Assembly: GCF_902498995.1 (NCBI RefSeq)
Contig: NZ_CABVLY010000009.1
Coordinates: 124,001 to 188,000 of the forward strand
Origin: Burkholderia anthina
Lineage (GTDB): Bacteria > Pseudomonadota > Gammaproteobacteria > Burkholderiales > Burkholderiaceae
Reading direction: 5' to 3'
Length of the DNA stretch: 64,000 nt
Of this stretch, positions 42,901 to 52,100 are shown piece after piece; the first letter of the stretch is position 1; every line of letters begins with the position of its first letter. The notes beneath the pieces were generated by a model that saw nothing but the letters and a program-made list of their open reading frames with translations, had not been told where the DNA came from and ran no database searches. Made by a program: the position numbers and the translations under genes.

Positions 42901-43635
42901 ATGGAAATGCGACTGGATGCGCAACGATTCAGAAATATTTTTGGTTTGGGGCAACCCTTTGCCACCCGATGGAGCTTGGCCTTACTGCTCGGATTGTTGG
43001 CCTACCGCATCTATCGGCTGACCCTACCCTGGATCGTCAGCCAGTTCAGCCTACAAGACACAGTGCACTACACGATTGCCGTGTTCTACGGGCCGTCTGC
43101 CTTGTTGCTTCTCGCTTTATTCGCCGCCCACAAGCGCTGGTACTTCCCAAATATCCGCTTCATAGGTGACATTCGGCACCAGCATATCGTGCAAGGCATT
43201 TTGGCGGTATCAGCTATCTATCTGGCTGCCTATGGCACGGCACTGTGGCTCAGACAACCACGTGAAGTCAGCATGACGATCCTCTACGACCATAAGACGC
43301 CAGCGCAGATCGCCGTCATGGTGGCCTGTCTGCTGCTCCTGCCGCCTATCGTGGAAGAACTCGCCTTCCGGCATTTTTTGCTTTCGCTGCTGCCATTCAA
43401 GGCAAATAGATGGATCGCGACGGTTGCGGTCGTGGGTACGGCAACCTTCTTCTCTTACCAACACCACACGAGCTACCAGTACCTGACAACCTTCCTGACG
43501 CTCTTCGCGCTTGGGCTTGTGTTCGCATTAGCGCGGATTCGCTCCGATGGCCTGGCACTTCCAATCAGCTTGCACGCCTACGCTATCGCCTTTGCATTGG
43601 TCTGCGATCAAGTAATCGCACGCATTCAAACGTAG
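42901..43635 (+). CDS. CPBP family intramembrane metalloprotease
   Basis: 244-aa membrane protein of the CPBP (CAAX protease/bacteriocin-processing) family. Several transmembrane helices are visible, and the three active-site elements are present: EELAFR at residues 152-157, FFSYQHH at 183-189 and the later LHAY with His225. In bacteria such proteins process peptides or provide self-immunity, and some are linked to phage defence. It starts a tight rightward four-gene run (22, 20 and 40 bp gaps) with the three genes that follow. The role within that set is unknown. Confidence 0.85.
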   Translation: MEMRLDAQRFRNIFGLGQPFATRWSLALLLGLLAYRIYRLTLPWIVSQFSLQDTVHYTIAVFYGPSALLLLALFAAHKRWYFPNIRFIGDIRHQHIVQGILAVSAIYLAAYGTALWLRQPREVSMTILYDHKTPAQIAVMVACLLLLPPIVEELAFRHFLLSLLPFKANRWIATVAVVGTATFFSYQHHTSYQYLTTFLTLFALGLVFALARIRSDGLALPISLHAYAIAFALVCDQVIARIQT

Positions 43636-43657
43636 CTTAAGTAGGACCGACAACCAA

Positions 43658-44650
43658 ATGAAGATTTGGCAATCCGTAATTGACGAAGGCGCGGGCTACC
43701 TATTTAGCTTGAGTGATTCGCTTAGCATCACCGAGACAAAATTCCCAGGTATGTTGGCTTCCGTAGCAAATGGAGCCATGATCATTGCCAGCGATTACTC
43801 CGGCCAGCACAAGGAGGCGACGCACGAAGCTTATTCATTTTTAGTAACCACTGATCTGGCGCTGAACGAATGGCTACCACTATTGCAAGAATTCCGTGAA
43901 CGTTGGCTCCCTGACGGGCGGCGCATCTCCTTTAAGAAACTCAACGAACCCGTTCGCTGGCGAGCTTTGCCTGCCTTTCTTGAAGCTGCGGGCAAACTCA
44001 GTGGAAATCTCATTACAGTCTTAATTGACCGGCGAGTAGGCAGCTTCATTGACGGAGGCTCTGAATCAGCCTTAGAGGTGTTTCCCGACTGCTTCCCTCC
44101 TCATACCAAATACGGAACTGTCGAGAAAATGCTACGACTGGCCAGTTTCGTTGCACTGATTCTTTCAGGTTTGCGCCGGGAAAATCAACCTTCAGTGTGG
44201 ATAAGCGACCACGACGAAACACTGGACAGTCATGAGAAATGCGAAGGTTTCGCAAGGTTGGCCACCTATCTGACTTTTGGCTTGACGGGCTGGAAAAATG
44301 CCGCGGATCATTTGTTCGGAACGACAGAATCACCAACGGCACCATACTGGTCCGAGGATATTGCAGCGTTGGCGGATCTAGCAGCGGGCGCATACTGCCA
44401 GATGAGCAATCATCTTCCTACCTTTCTGGGCAAGGAGGCTTGGCAAGTGCTAGTGGCTCCGGGTGATGTTGAAAGTCAGCGCGCTCGTACAATCGGCGAC
44501 TGGCTCGCAACCAGTAATTCTGCTCTGAAACACGTGCTACTTCGATTGGAACCGGATGGTCGCGGTGAAGTCAGGTCATCCGCACAGGCTTTTTCCGGCA
44601 AGCTCCAATATTTCCTTGAGACACCGTCGGCGAACCAACCTTCTACATGA
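43658..44650 (+). CDS. Unknown protein with RNase H/DUF3800-like motifs
   Basis: 330-aa soluble protein I cannot name. Acidic motifs appear in the order expected of an RNase H-like fold related to DUF3800: ASDYSGQ near residue 45 (compare DESG), VLIDRR near 120, WISDHDE near 205 and ALADLAAGAY near 260 (compare QLADLIAG). This suggests a metal-dependent nuclease, as an inference from motif order only. It lies between the CPBP and DUF4917 genes in the same tight operon. GC content is lower than the transfer genes, consistent with acquired cargo. Confidence 0.45.
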   Translation: MKIWQSVIDEGAGYLFSLSDSLSITETKFPGMLASVANGAMIIASDYSGQHKEATHEAYSFLVTTDLALNEWLPLLQEFRERWLPDGRRISFKKLNEPVRWRALPAFLEAAGKLSGNLITVLIDRRVGSFIDGGSESALEVFPDCFPPHTKYGTVEKMLRLASFVALILSGLRRENQPSVWISDHDETLDSHEKCEGFARLATYLTFGLTGWKNAADHLFGTTESPTAPYWSEDIAALADLAAGAYCQMSNHLPTFLGKEAWQVLVAPGDVESQRARTIGDWLATSNSALKHVLLRLEPDGRGEVRSSAQAFSGKLQYFLETPSANQPST

Positions 44651-44670
44651 CTCGTAAGTAAAGACCTCAT

Positions 44671-45693
44671 ATGCCATATCCCATAATGCCGTGGAGAGAC
44701 ATTGCACTTAACTACCATCGAGGCACGATTCTGCTAGGCAATGGAGCGAGCATTGCCGTTGCACCAAGCTTCGGCTACGGCTCATTGTTAGACCATGCCC
44801 AGCGAGCGGGCTTGCTGGCGGTGGACGTGCAGCAACTCTTTCGTTTTTTCGGAACATCTGATTTCGAGCTGATCCTGCGACTAGTTTGGCAGGCGTCGAA
44901 TGTCAACAGGTCGCTGCAGATACCAGACCATCGCACGCATCAAGCCTACCTAAATGTCAGGGAGTGTTTGATTGAGGCCGTTCGCGGCGTGCATCCTGCG
45001 TATGATCTAGTGACTGGTCACTTACCCAGTATGTACCAGTTTCTCAAGGAGTTCGATACCGTTCTATCGTTGAACTATGACTTGCTGGTCTACTGGACAA
45101 TGACCTATGGACTCAATGTTCAAGATGGCCATTTATTCAAGGATTGTTTCGTTGGCAACGGCATCTTTGACGACGCTTGGCAGAGATTTCGTGAACCTTA
45201 TAGGGAACGGACGAACACCTTGGTGTTCTACCCACATGGAAGCTTAGCCCTGTGCCGAACTGTCGTGGAACAGGAGTTCAAAATTCACAATGCCGGAGAG
45301 GGCTTACTGGAGGCAATTCTTGCGGAATGGCGCAGCGAACGAGTTGTACCGCTATTTGTCAGCGAAGGAACAATGCCGCAGAAAATTTCCTCTATCCAGA
45401 ACAGCTACTACCTATCTACGGTGTACCGCGAGGTGCTCACATCTCAACGATTTACATTGACACTATTCGGCTGGGGACTCGGGGAACATGACAGACATCT
45501 GTTACGACGGATGCGTGGAACTGGTATCCAGCGCGTGGCAGTCTCCGTTTTTCGTGGCGACCAGGTCTATTGCAACTATGCACACCAAGTCATTCAAGAT
45601 GACTTAGGACCCGTTCATGTGGATTTCTTTGATAGTGAAAGTCCTGGATGCTGGATTCACGCGATGCCGCCGGAGTTACCAAGATTCGGCTAA
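44671..45693 (+). CDS. DUF4917 family, SIR2-like protein
   Basis: 340-aa protein of the DUF4917 type. It has a SIR2-like set of motifs: LLGNGAS at residues 21-27 (compare GAGxS of SIR2), LSLNYD at 132-137 (compare TTNYD), YPHGS at 187-191 (compare LHG) and FGWGLGEHD at 266-274 (compare GYSxxD). In several defence systems SIR2-like domains degrade NAD+ to stop infected cells. Whether DUF4917 has that activity is not known to me. Position between the RNase H-like and HEPN genes points to a toxic effector or sensor in a multi-gene system. Confidence 0.7.
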   Translation: MPYPIMPWRDIALNYHRGTILLGNGASIAVAPSFGYGSLLDHAQRAGLLAVDVQQLFRFFGTSDFELILRLVWQASNVNRSLQIPDHRTHQAYLNVRECLIEAVRGVHPAYDLVTGHLPSMYQFLKEFDTVLSLNYDLLVYWTMTYGLNVQDGHLFKDCFVGNGIFDDAWQRFREPYRERTNTLVFYPHGSLALCRTVVEQEFKIHNAGEGLLEAILAEWRSERVVPLFVSEGTMPQKISSIQNSYYLSTVYREVLTSQRFTLTLFGWGLGEHDRHLLRRMRGTGIQRVAVSVFRGDQVYCNYAHQVIQDDLGPVHVDFFDSESPGCWIHAMPPELPRFG

Positions 45694-45733
45694 CGCGAAG
45701 TGATAACCGATACAACTGAGCGGCACCACTTCG

Positions 45734-46396
45734 ATGGATAGATCAGACCTCCTCGACATCTCGTTGTTCGACACCGAACGAGCGGATGGCAGTTTTCTCA
45801 TGCCTTGGCCCTTACCCGGCAACCCCAGCGCCCTCCTCCCTTTTTACCATTTCAGCGAATGGCAGAGGTTTCTTGAAGCGCGTCGGCTACATCCCGCGAT
45901 ACCGGAAATCGTGGGGAGTAAATTTCGTCGCGCACAACGACTCTATCTCCTCGGCTGGATCGACTTTGGCCTCGTAAAAGCGGGGGAACTGGTCGCCATG
46001 ACAGCGCTGGAACTGGCGCTAAAGGATCGCTATGGAGGGTTCTTCATCCAGCAAGACATGCGAAAATCCGGCAAAAAAAGCCACAGCGAGCGCATGCCGT
46101 CGCTTGCTCAATTACTAGAACACATGGTCGAAAAGGATGGGCTCACTGACGCTTCGCTTACCTTCACGAAGCTATATGGCGGCTCCGTGATTTCACTGCT
46201 TTATGAAAGCAAAGCCTCTCGTGATGCAGCAAAGAAGAACGGCATGCCCAAAGCCATCACGCTAGCTGGAATTCGCAATTCCCTTGCACACGGCGATCCC
46301 TTCGATGGACTGCCATGGGCAGGACTGCTCGAACTGATACGTGATTTGATCGAGTATGCATATCGATCGTACCTGCAGGAAATCAAGCTCGCTTAA
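45734..46396 (+). CDS. HEPN-like protein, last gene of the candidate defence operon
   Basis: 220-aa mostly helical protein that I do not recognise. Residues 181-186 are RNSLAH, followed by GDPF, which fits the R-x4-H ribonuclease motif of HEPN domains. Helices before it (AGELVAMTALELALKDRYG) resemble the first HEPN helix. HEPN proteins are common RNase toxins in abortive infection, often next to nucleotidyltransferase or SIR2-like partners. It closes the rightward operon 42901-46396 and converges with the leftward gene that ends at 46475. Confidence 0.55.
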   Translation: MDRSDLLDISLFDTERADGSFLMPWPLPGNPSALLPFYHFSEWQRFLEARRLHPAIPEIVGSKFRRAQRLYLLGWIDFGLVKAGELVAMTALELALKDRYGGFFIQQDMRKSGKKSHSERMPSLAQLLEHMVEKDGLTDASLTFTKLYGGSVISLLYESKASRDAAKKNGMPKAITLAGIRNSLAHGDPFDGLPWAGLLELIRDLIEYAYRSYLQEIKLA

Positions 46397-46474
46397 GCGC
46401 GGCTCGGCACAAGGTGCGGGGTACCGCCCGCAGGCCGAACGACGGGATGGCTTGGCGCCTTGGCATGCTCTTAG

Positions 46475-48868
46475 TCACGGTGTGCCCTCGTCTTCGCTAT
46501 CAATTAGCGCTCGAAGAGCAGCAGCGTGCTCAGGAAGCACACGATCTCTGAGTACTGCATCGGCCCAGTCGGAAAGATCAGGCATGTTACGCAGCCGTAC
46601 TGTACGCAATGCAATTATTAGGCGATGCAGAAGTGGCAGAGACCCGGTTTCGATTGCGGCATTCACCCATTCGTCTGCGTGTGTCCACGGGCGAGAGAAT
46701 AGATCGGCCATCGCTTGTGTCGCTGCCTCGATGGGGCCTTGATCGTGGCAAAGGACGCGACCACGATCGCCGAGGTCGTGTACAAGATGGCCCAGTCCCT
46801 CTTCGTTCGCGCGCAGCAAGGGAAAAGGGCACTGGCCGATGTTCAGCAATATCCAAGCATCCATGCGCTGGTTGTCGTCGCCAACCATCGCTGTAGGAAG
46901 CCTCGCAAGTTGTCCGAGGATCATCCAAGCGCTCGTGTTGCCATACGTGTGCGGCCGCTCCGCTCCGAGATCTACGGCTTCGCCGATGACATCGCCGTGG
47001 CGATTGGACAGCCAAAACTTTTCGCCTTCGATCTTCAGATGAATCAACGAACCATCTGGCGCTGCCGTCGCGATCAGTGCGCTTTCGATGGGCTGCTCCG
47101 TTGGCTCGATGGAGAGAAGACCGTTGACGACTCCAGAACTGAATCCGCCAGTTTTCTCCGCCATGCTGCGAATCGCCTGCGCACCGATCACGTCCCCGAG
47201 ATAGACAGCGGCCAAGCGGTGACCAAGCCAAGTACCGGCTTCCTTGGGGTCTGTTGCGGCGCGCCGCGCGAGTTCATCGCCTGTAACATCGGCGAATTCT
47301 GAAAGGAATGCGGCAGGAATGGTCGGCACGACGATGTCTTCGCCGCCTGCGTGACGATAGGTGCGCACAGCACCCTTCGATTTAAGTTCGGCTACCGCAT
47401 TGCGAGCTTCGTCGGAAAGCGCATCTTGTCGCACGACAAACCCATTGGCTGCTGCCAAGGCTAGCTCGGCAGAACGGGCGCCCTCATCGGCAAGAGTGCA
47501 ACGCGCAAGCACACGATAACCGCGAAGCAGATCCGCCTGATTGGCGTAGTTTCGGCGCGCCGCATCCACAAGTTCCAAGCCAAGCGCCGGCGGAAGAAGC
47601 AACGCGCTGTTTGGGTCCTGGTGCTGTGTGATACGGGCGGCATCGTCGTAAATCGTGCGAAGCACCCACGGCGCACGGTAGTCCTCCGCGTACTCTGCGC
47701 CCTGCTGGAAGTGAACCTTGCGATTGGCGAGAGCGCGCTGCGCACTTTGAAACTCTTCCAACCTCAAGGGGCCGATCTCGATGGCTTTTGCTCGATCTCC
47801 GACCGCCGTCTGCGTGCGACCGTTTGGGGCCTTAACCAGCCGTTCCGCGCGATCGGTGGTCAGGATGACGTTGAGCTTATTGCCCGGTCGCAGGCTAGCC
47901 AACTCTTCCAGGTCGGCCGCCATCGACGTGCCTGGCTCCACGTCGTCGATGGCAAGCAAAAGCGCCGGCCCCGCTGACCCGGCAGACATCCGCCGCAGCC
48001 ACTGGCGAGCATCGTTCGCGGTGAGATTCCACTCAAGCTCGATGGCGAACAAGTTGGCCAGCGACTGAAACAGTCCCGGCCCTGAGCCTCGCAACATCAG
48101 GACGGCCAAGTCTTCACTGTCCCGAGTGCGCAAGGCAAGTTCGCGCAGACAACTGCTCTTTCCGCTCTGTGCTGCACCTTCGACGATCGTGAAGGTCGTC
48201 CCGGCCTGCGCTGATTTGATTGCGCCGAGGGTACTGAGACGAGGAAACAGCAGAAGCTCGGCGAAGGCGCGATCGGACTGGCCGGGTGGGTCTGTCATCT
48301 CGGCCAGGAGCCTCGCTGTTGCAGATCGCACGATGGGAACCCAGACCCCGGTTTCCCGCCCCATCAAAGCTTCGGTCGCCCACCGCATATCTGTCGCCGC
48401 CAACTTGGCGGCATTGGCAAGCAGACGGGCTACCGCATTCGCGGCGTCTTGCTCGCCAGACCAAAGTTGCCCTGTATTGGCGTCGTAGATTCGGGTCTCG
48501 CGCCCATTCGTGACAACGACAAGAGGTGGTCGTGGCGTCAACTGGTTCGCGTAGCTTTGCGCTTGCTCATAGTCAGCATGAGTAAGCGCTAGATCCTCGC
48601 GCTTGAGTTCCACCACGGCGAGTGGTCGCCCGTCATGAAAGATGATTACATCCGCGCGCCCGCTTTTCTCCCACTGGGCAGCGCTGTCGAACTCATGAGT
48701 TTCGTGACCAAGGCGCACGGTGAAACGCCGCTGTTCGACCAGTTGCTCGCGGGGAATGTTCGGGAAGGCGACGGACAGCGTCGCTGCCAACCGGCTTTCC
48801 AATTCGGCCTCGGGGCGAATGGGCGACGCGGGCGGCTGCGGTTGTTGGCTTTGTTTTGTGCGAGACAT
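46475..48868 (-). CDS. HsdR-N nuclease domain fused to P-loop (STAND-like) NTPase
   Basis: 797-aa protein. The N-terminal 130 residues are a type I restriction HsdR_N-like PD-(D/E)xK nuclease: Asp73 in GRADVIIF, Glu87 and Lys89 in VVELKRE and QAQSYA after it. A P-loop NTPase follows, with Walker A GAAQSGKSS at 231-239 and Walker B LLLAIDDVEP at about 304-312. The remaining 480 residues are helical without a motif I can name. There is no methyltransferase, specificity subunit or DEAD helicase nearby, so it is not a classical restriction enzyme. The layout nuclease-NTPase-large C-terminal sensor resembles STAND-type defence proteins. It is 12 bp downstream of the DUF5623 gene. Confidence 0.65.
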   Translation of the reverse strand: MSRTKQSQQPQPPASPIRPEAELESRLAATLSVAFPNIPREQLVEQRRFTVRLGHETHEFDSAAQWEKSGRADVIIFHDGRPLAVVELKREDLALTHADYEQAQSYANQLTPRPPLVVVTNGRETRIYDANTGQLWSGEQDAANAVARLLANAAKLAATDMRWATEALMGRETGVWVPIVRSATARLLAEMTDPPGQSDRAFAELLLFPRLSTLGAIKSAQAGTTFTIVEGAAQSGKSSCLRELALRTRDSEDLAVLMLRGSGPGLFQSLANLFAIELEWNLTANDARQWLRRMSAGSAGPALLLAIDDVEPGTSMAADLEELASLRPGNKLNVILTTDRAERLVKAPNGRTQTAVGDRAKAIEIGPLRLEEFQSAQRALANRKVHFQQGAEYAEDYRAPWVLRTIYDDAARITQHQDPNSALLLPPALGLELVDAARRNYANQADLLRGYRVLARCTLADEGARSAELALAAANGFVVRQDALSDEARNAVAELKSKGAVRTYRHAGGEDIVVPTIPAAFLSEFADVTGDELARRAATDPKEAGTWLGHRLAAVYLGDVIGAQAIRSMAEKTGGFSSGVVNGLLSIEPTEQPIESALIATAAPDGSLIHLKIEGEKFWLSNRHGDVIGEAVDLGAERPHTYGNTSAWMILGQLARLPTAMVGDDNQRMDAWILLNIGQCPFPLLRANEEGLGHLVHDLGDRGRVLCHDQGPIEAATQAMADLFSRPWTHADEWVNAAIETGSLPLLHRLIIALRTVRLRNMPDLSDWADAVLRDRVLPEHAAALRALIDSEDEGTP

Positions 48869-48880
48869 TGTGACGAGCCC

Positions 48881-50197
48881 TCAGTTCCAGTCACGCAAAG
48901 ACTTGACTGCGGCATCCACCTTTTTCAGCAGTGACCGCAGCGGCGGGCAATCGGGATAGTGCTCGCCCAGGAGCTTCTTCGCGTGCGCCAAACTCCGCAC
49001 ATGACGCTCGCGGTCGGCTTCGGCAAGCGCGCGCGAAAACGTCGAGCCGGACTCGTGGTAGTACAAGTCGAAGAACTGCTCATTCGGCAGTTCGGCATGG
49101 TTGTACTCGCGCTGCGTCCACTCGTCGAGTTCACTGCGAATCGCGTTGACCCGGTTGTAGACACCTTTGCGGTGATAGGTGTCCTTGAGCACCGACTTCA
49201 GCAGGCGGCCGACATGCGCGTGCGCCTCAATCGGCATCCTGCCCTTCGGACGGCGCTGCGGACCAACGAAGGTCTGGACATAGCCAACTGAATTTCGCTG
49301 GCCATTTTGCTTACGCGGCGTCTTCGGCTCGTCCTTCGCAGCAGCTACCTTGGCGATGGCACCGGGGCTCACGAAGAACGGTGTCATTGGTGCTGATTCT
49401 CCGTCCCATGCGGCTTCGACAATGGGTGAAGGCAGCTGGTCCAGCGCCGCCGCGATGGGTTCCAGCGGGATGCCTTTCGTTTCGTCCGCGATCAGGTAGA
49501 GACGGGAACCGACATCGGGCGCGTACATGCCCGCCCACTCAGGCTTGACGATGACGAAGCCATGTTCCTTCGCCCAGGTCTCGCGCTCCTGCCCCTTGCC
49601 TTCAACGGCCTTCTCATAGGGCTCGTCCGCAAAGAGATAGCGCTTCGTCTGACGGTCATACCAGATGCTGTAGTGGTCACGGCCAGGAACCGCATTGCTC
49701 GACCGCCCACCAGGAAAGGCGCGGCTGTGGCTCTTGGACGGACGCAGCTTCGTCGCATCCATGAAATGCAGTGCACGTGCGGCTGCACAGACCGCACGCC
49801 GAGCCGCCGACTGCGAATTTTGCAGGTGCTCGCGCGCCAGATGGTCAGGCCCCTCGGCACGGAAGTCCGCCAGTGCGCGATGGTTCTGCAACTGAAGCGT
49901 CGTGATGAGATCACCCCACGGGACGGATAGCCAGATGCTCAGCGTTTCGCGTCCAGTCCCGCCACCATCGCGGCCCTTCCAGTAGGAAGTCAGGAAGACA
50001 CGGTGGCCGGGGCGGGAACGCTCCGTCTTGGGGGCGGCGCGCAGCACATTGCAGGCATGGCGGAAGTTCTGGAATCCCGCTGCCTGCGCGGCGGCATCCA
50101 AGGCTTGCGTATGCTGGATGCCCCGCTCGACCTTGAGCGATTTGGCGAGTCGTTTGATGCCGTCCATCGTGGACGGCCGAATAGCTTCATTCGACAT
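48881..50197 (-). CDS. DUF5623 domain-containing protein
   Basis: 438-aa protein that I recognise as the DUF5623 type, seen on ICEs of Burkholderia, Pseudomonas and relatives. The N-terminal 50 residues (SLKVERGIQHTQALDAAAQAAGFQNFRHA) form the small helical domain also found in glyoxalase-related proteins. The ATG at 50197 has a good ribosome site (GGGAGAA); the longer frame is not supported. It is followed after 12 bp by the HsdR-N/NTPase gene on the same strand, suggesting a two-gene operon. Function unknown. Confidence 0.75.
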   Translation of the reverse strand: MSNEAIRPSTMDGIKRLAKSLKVERGIQHTQALDAAAQAAGFQNFRHACNVLRAAPKTERSRPGHRVFLTSYWKGRDGGGTGRETLSIWLSVPWGDLITTLQLQNHRALADFRAEGPDHLAREHLQNSQSAARRAVCAAARALHFMDATKLRPSKSHSRAFPGGRSSNAVPGRDHYSIWYDRQTKRYLFADEPYEKAVEGKGQERETWAKEHGFVIVKPEWAGMYAPDVGSRLYLIADETKGIPLEPIAAALDQLPSPIVEAAWDGESAPMTPFFVSPGAIAKVAAAKDEPKTPRKQNGQRNSVGYVQTFVGPQRRPKGRMPIEAHAHVGRLLKSVLKDTYHRKGVYNRVNAIRSELDEWTQREYNHAELPNEQFFDLYYHESGSTFSRALAEADRERHVRSLAHAKKLLGEHYPDCPPLRSLLKKVDAAVKSLRDWN

Positions 50198-50525
50198 GAC
50201 AAGTTCTCCCGGTTCATGGCGAAACGTCACCCGTCTGCCGCTTCTCGAACCTGAACATGGCATGCGCAGGAAGAGAGGGAGTTTGCCGGCAGTGCTGTCA
50301 ACAGCTTTGCTATGACGGGTGGCAGGCTCCTGCCCGAAGCCCTGCCGACAGTATCTCACAAGCCAGAACAGCGTGGTATCCTAGCCGGTGGTTGCCGTCA
50401 CCTGCCGCACGCGCCCCGTGGGGGTACGACGAAGACGGAGCATTCCAGTGCCCTACCCAATCCATATTTGATCCCTTGGGCGGCCCGCAAAGCGTGCACC
50501 GGCTCGACGCCCGGCGGAGATCAAT
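50198..50525. other. Divergent promoter gap between DUF5623 and the glyoxalase-related gene
   Basis: 328 bp between two outward-facing genes. No supported gene and no strong repeat. It must contain both promoters of the module. Confidence 0.6.
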
Positions 50526-52019
50526 ATGGACACCCAGCAACTCAAGGTGTTCGCGGAGCGCTTGCGCGCGTACCTCGAACGCCACAACCTCACCCTCAAG
50601 CATGGGCAGGCACTCGACCTGATCGCAGCCATTCCCGGCTTGCGTAACTGGCCCGAAGTCAATGCGTTCCCCGCTCGCGTATCTGCTTCACAGTGGGACA
50701 GCAACTCGGCCGACCGGCTCGCCAAGCGCATTGCGAAACAGCATGACCTGATTCTGCCGGTGGACGAAATGCTCCAAACACTGGAGCCATCGGCCACCAG
50801 CGTTCTGAAGGTCTGGCCCGACGGCCCCGTGCCGGGCGTGTACGTGACGACCTCGCAAAAAGCCATTGACGCAGCCATCGCCAGATACGAGGCAGCCACC
50901 GACGGCGCACTGCTCTACGCGGAGGATGCCGGCCGTTCTTCGGACACGGCCATCGACTTGGGCGAACATGGCCTGTTCTCGCGCGGCATGGACCGACTGC
51001 CCAGCGGTACGCTGGTCGTGGTCGGCACCGTGCCGTTGACGCAGGAATCGTGGAGCGACAACAAGGACCGGCTGAATACGGCCGCCAATCTCGCCTATTC
51101 GTCCTCGCTGCGCGTCGTAGTGTTGGCGGAGACGCCGCTGCCAGAGAATCTACATAGCGACATCGACCTGCTACTGCGGCCGGACGATGAAGGTCTCGAC
51201 AGCGATCCCGTTGACGTGCTCGGGATCGTTACCGAGTCCGGCGATCTGCAAGTGGTACAGCCGTTTGTGCAGCGTCGAGCAGCGCCGTCGGCCGCGCAGC
51301 ACTTCACGACGAACCAGCGTCTGCCGCTGGCACTCGAAGATGCACTAAGGCAGGCGGTGGCAAAGCGCCCCTACGGGATCATCGTGCTCGGTATCACGCC
51401 TGGCGACACGCAGCGCAAGGCATTGCTGGAGGCCGTGCTGCCCCTGACCGAGCACGCGGGACCAGCCGTTCGCATCCAACCGACGTTTCGCCCTGGCTAC
51501 GGGAAAGACGATTCTCCGTTGTCACCGCATTTCGAGGGGCTTCCGGTCTTCCCTTCCATCGAAAGCGCCTATGCGCATGGCTACCGTCGCATGGTGATCG
51601 AGTCCTCCCATCACGGCGCTGGCGACGCAATCTCTCGGCATGCGCATGAGGTGTGCTTCTTGATCCGCTCCTTCTCGACCGAAGTTGCGGGTGCCTGGAT
51701 GAGCAGCCTGCCCGCTCAGATCGACAAGCCCAATGCACTTGATATCGTCACGGCTGTCCTGTGCGCTGCCGACGTGCCGGCCAAGTCAGGGACTGTGACG
51801 ATCTGCGATGCCTTTGTCGGCGGGGCGTCACCAGCCCCCACGGATGATGACATCGACAGGCTTGCGGAACACATGGAGGCACATCGCACCGTGCGGTGGC
51901 AGGAGCAATTGGACGCATTGCTGGCCGCCCGCACGGTGACACCTGCACAAGCCAAGAAGGCCCTGCGTCGCCACAACGTAGACGACTACCTAGCCTCACG
52001 CAAAGTGGCTAAGGTGTAG
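50526..52019 (+). CDS. Glyoxalase-related-domain protein of unknown function
   Basis: 497-aa protein. The first 50 residues (LRAYLERHNLTLKHGQALDLIAAIPGLRNWPEV) match the small helical domain found near glyoxalase-like proteins and share the pattern H-x-QALD-x8-G-x-x-N-W/F with the DUF5623 protein encoded divergently. No nuclease or NTPase motif is obvious in the rest. It is transcribed rightwards, followed by the Abi_C-like gene after 81 bp. Shared domain and divergent layout suggest the two sides belong to one module. Confidence 0.6.
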   Translation: MDTQQLKVFAERLRAYLERHNLTLKHGQALDLIAAIPGLRNWPEVNAFPARVSASQWDSNSADRLAKRIAKQHDLILPVDEMLQTLEPSATSVLKVWPDGPVPGVYVTTSQKAIDAAIARYEAATDGALLYAEDAGRSSDTAIDLGEHGLFSRGMDRLPSGTLVVVGTVPLTQESWSDNKDRLNTAANLAYSSSLRVVVLAETPLPENLHSDIDLLLRPDDEGLDSDPVDVLGIVTESGDLQVVQPFVQRRAAPSAAQHFTTNQRLPLALEDALRQAVAKRPYGIIVLGITPGDTQRKALLEAVLPLTEHAGPAVRIQPTFRPGYGKDDSPLSPHFEGLPVFPSIESAYAHGYRRMVIESSHHGAGDAISRHAHEVCFLIRSFSTEVAGAWMSSLPAQIDKPNALDIVTAVLCAADVPAKSGTVTICDAFVGGASPAPTDDDIDRLAEHMEAHRTVRWQEQLDALLAARTVTPAQAKKALRRHNVDDYLASRKVAKV

Positions 52020-52100
52020 AGCGCGGCTGCATAGCAAGGAGCCGGCAGCGGCGATACACACCGTTGCCGGCCCTACAACAACGAAAGGACGTAGGCAGGA

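Noticed and set aside
46475-48868. Type I restriction enzyme subunit R
   Set aside because: Only the HsdR_N nuclease domain fits. DEAD helicase motifs, HsdM and HsdS are absent, and the second domain is a different P-loop NTPase.
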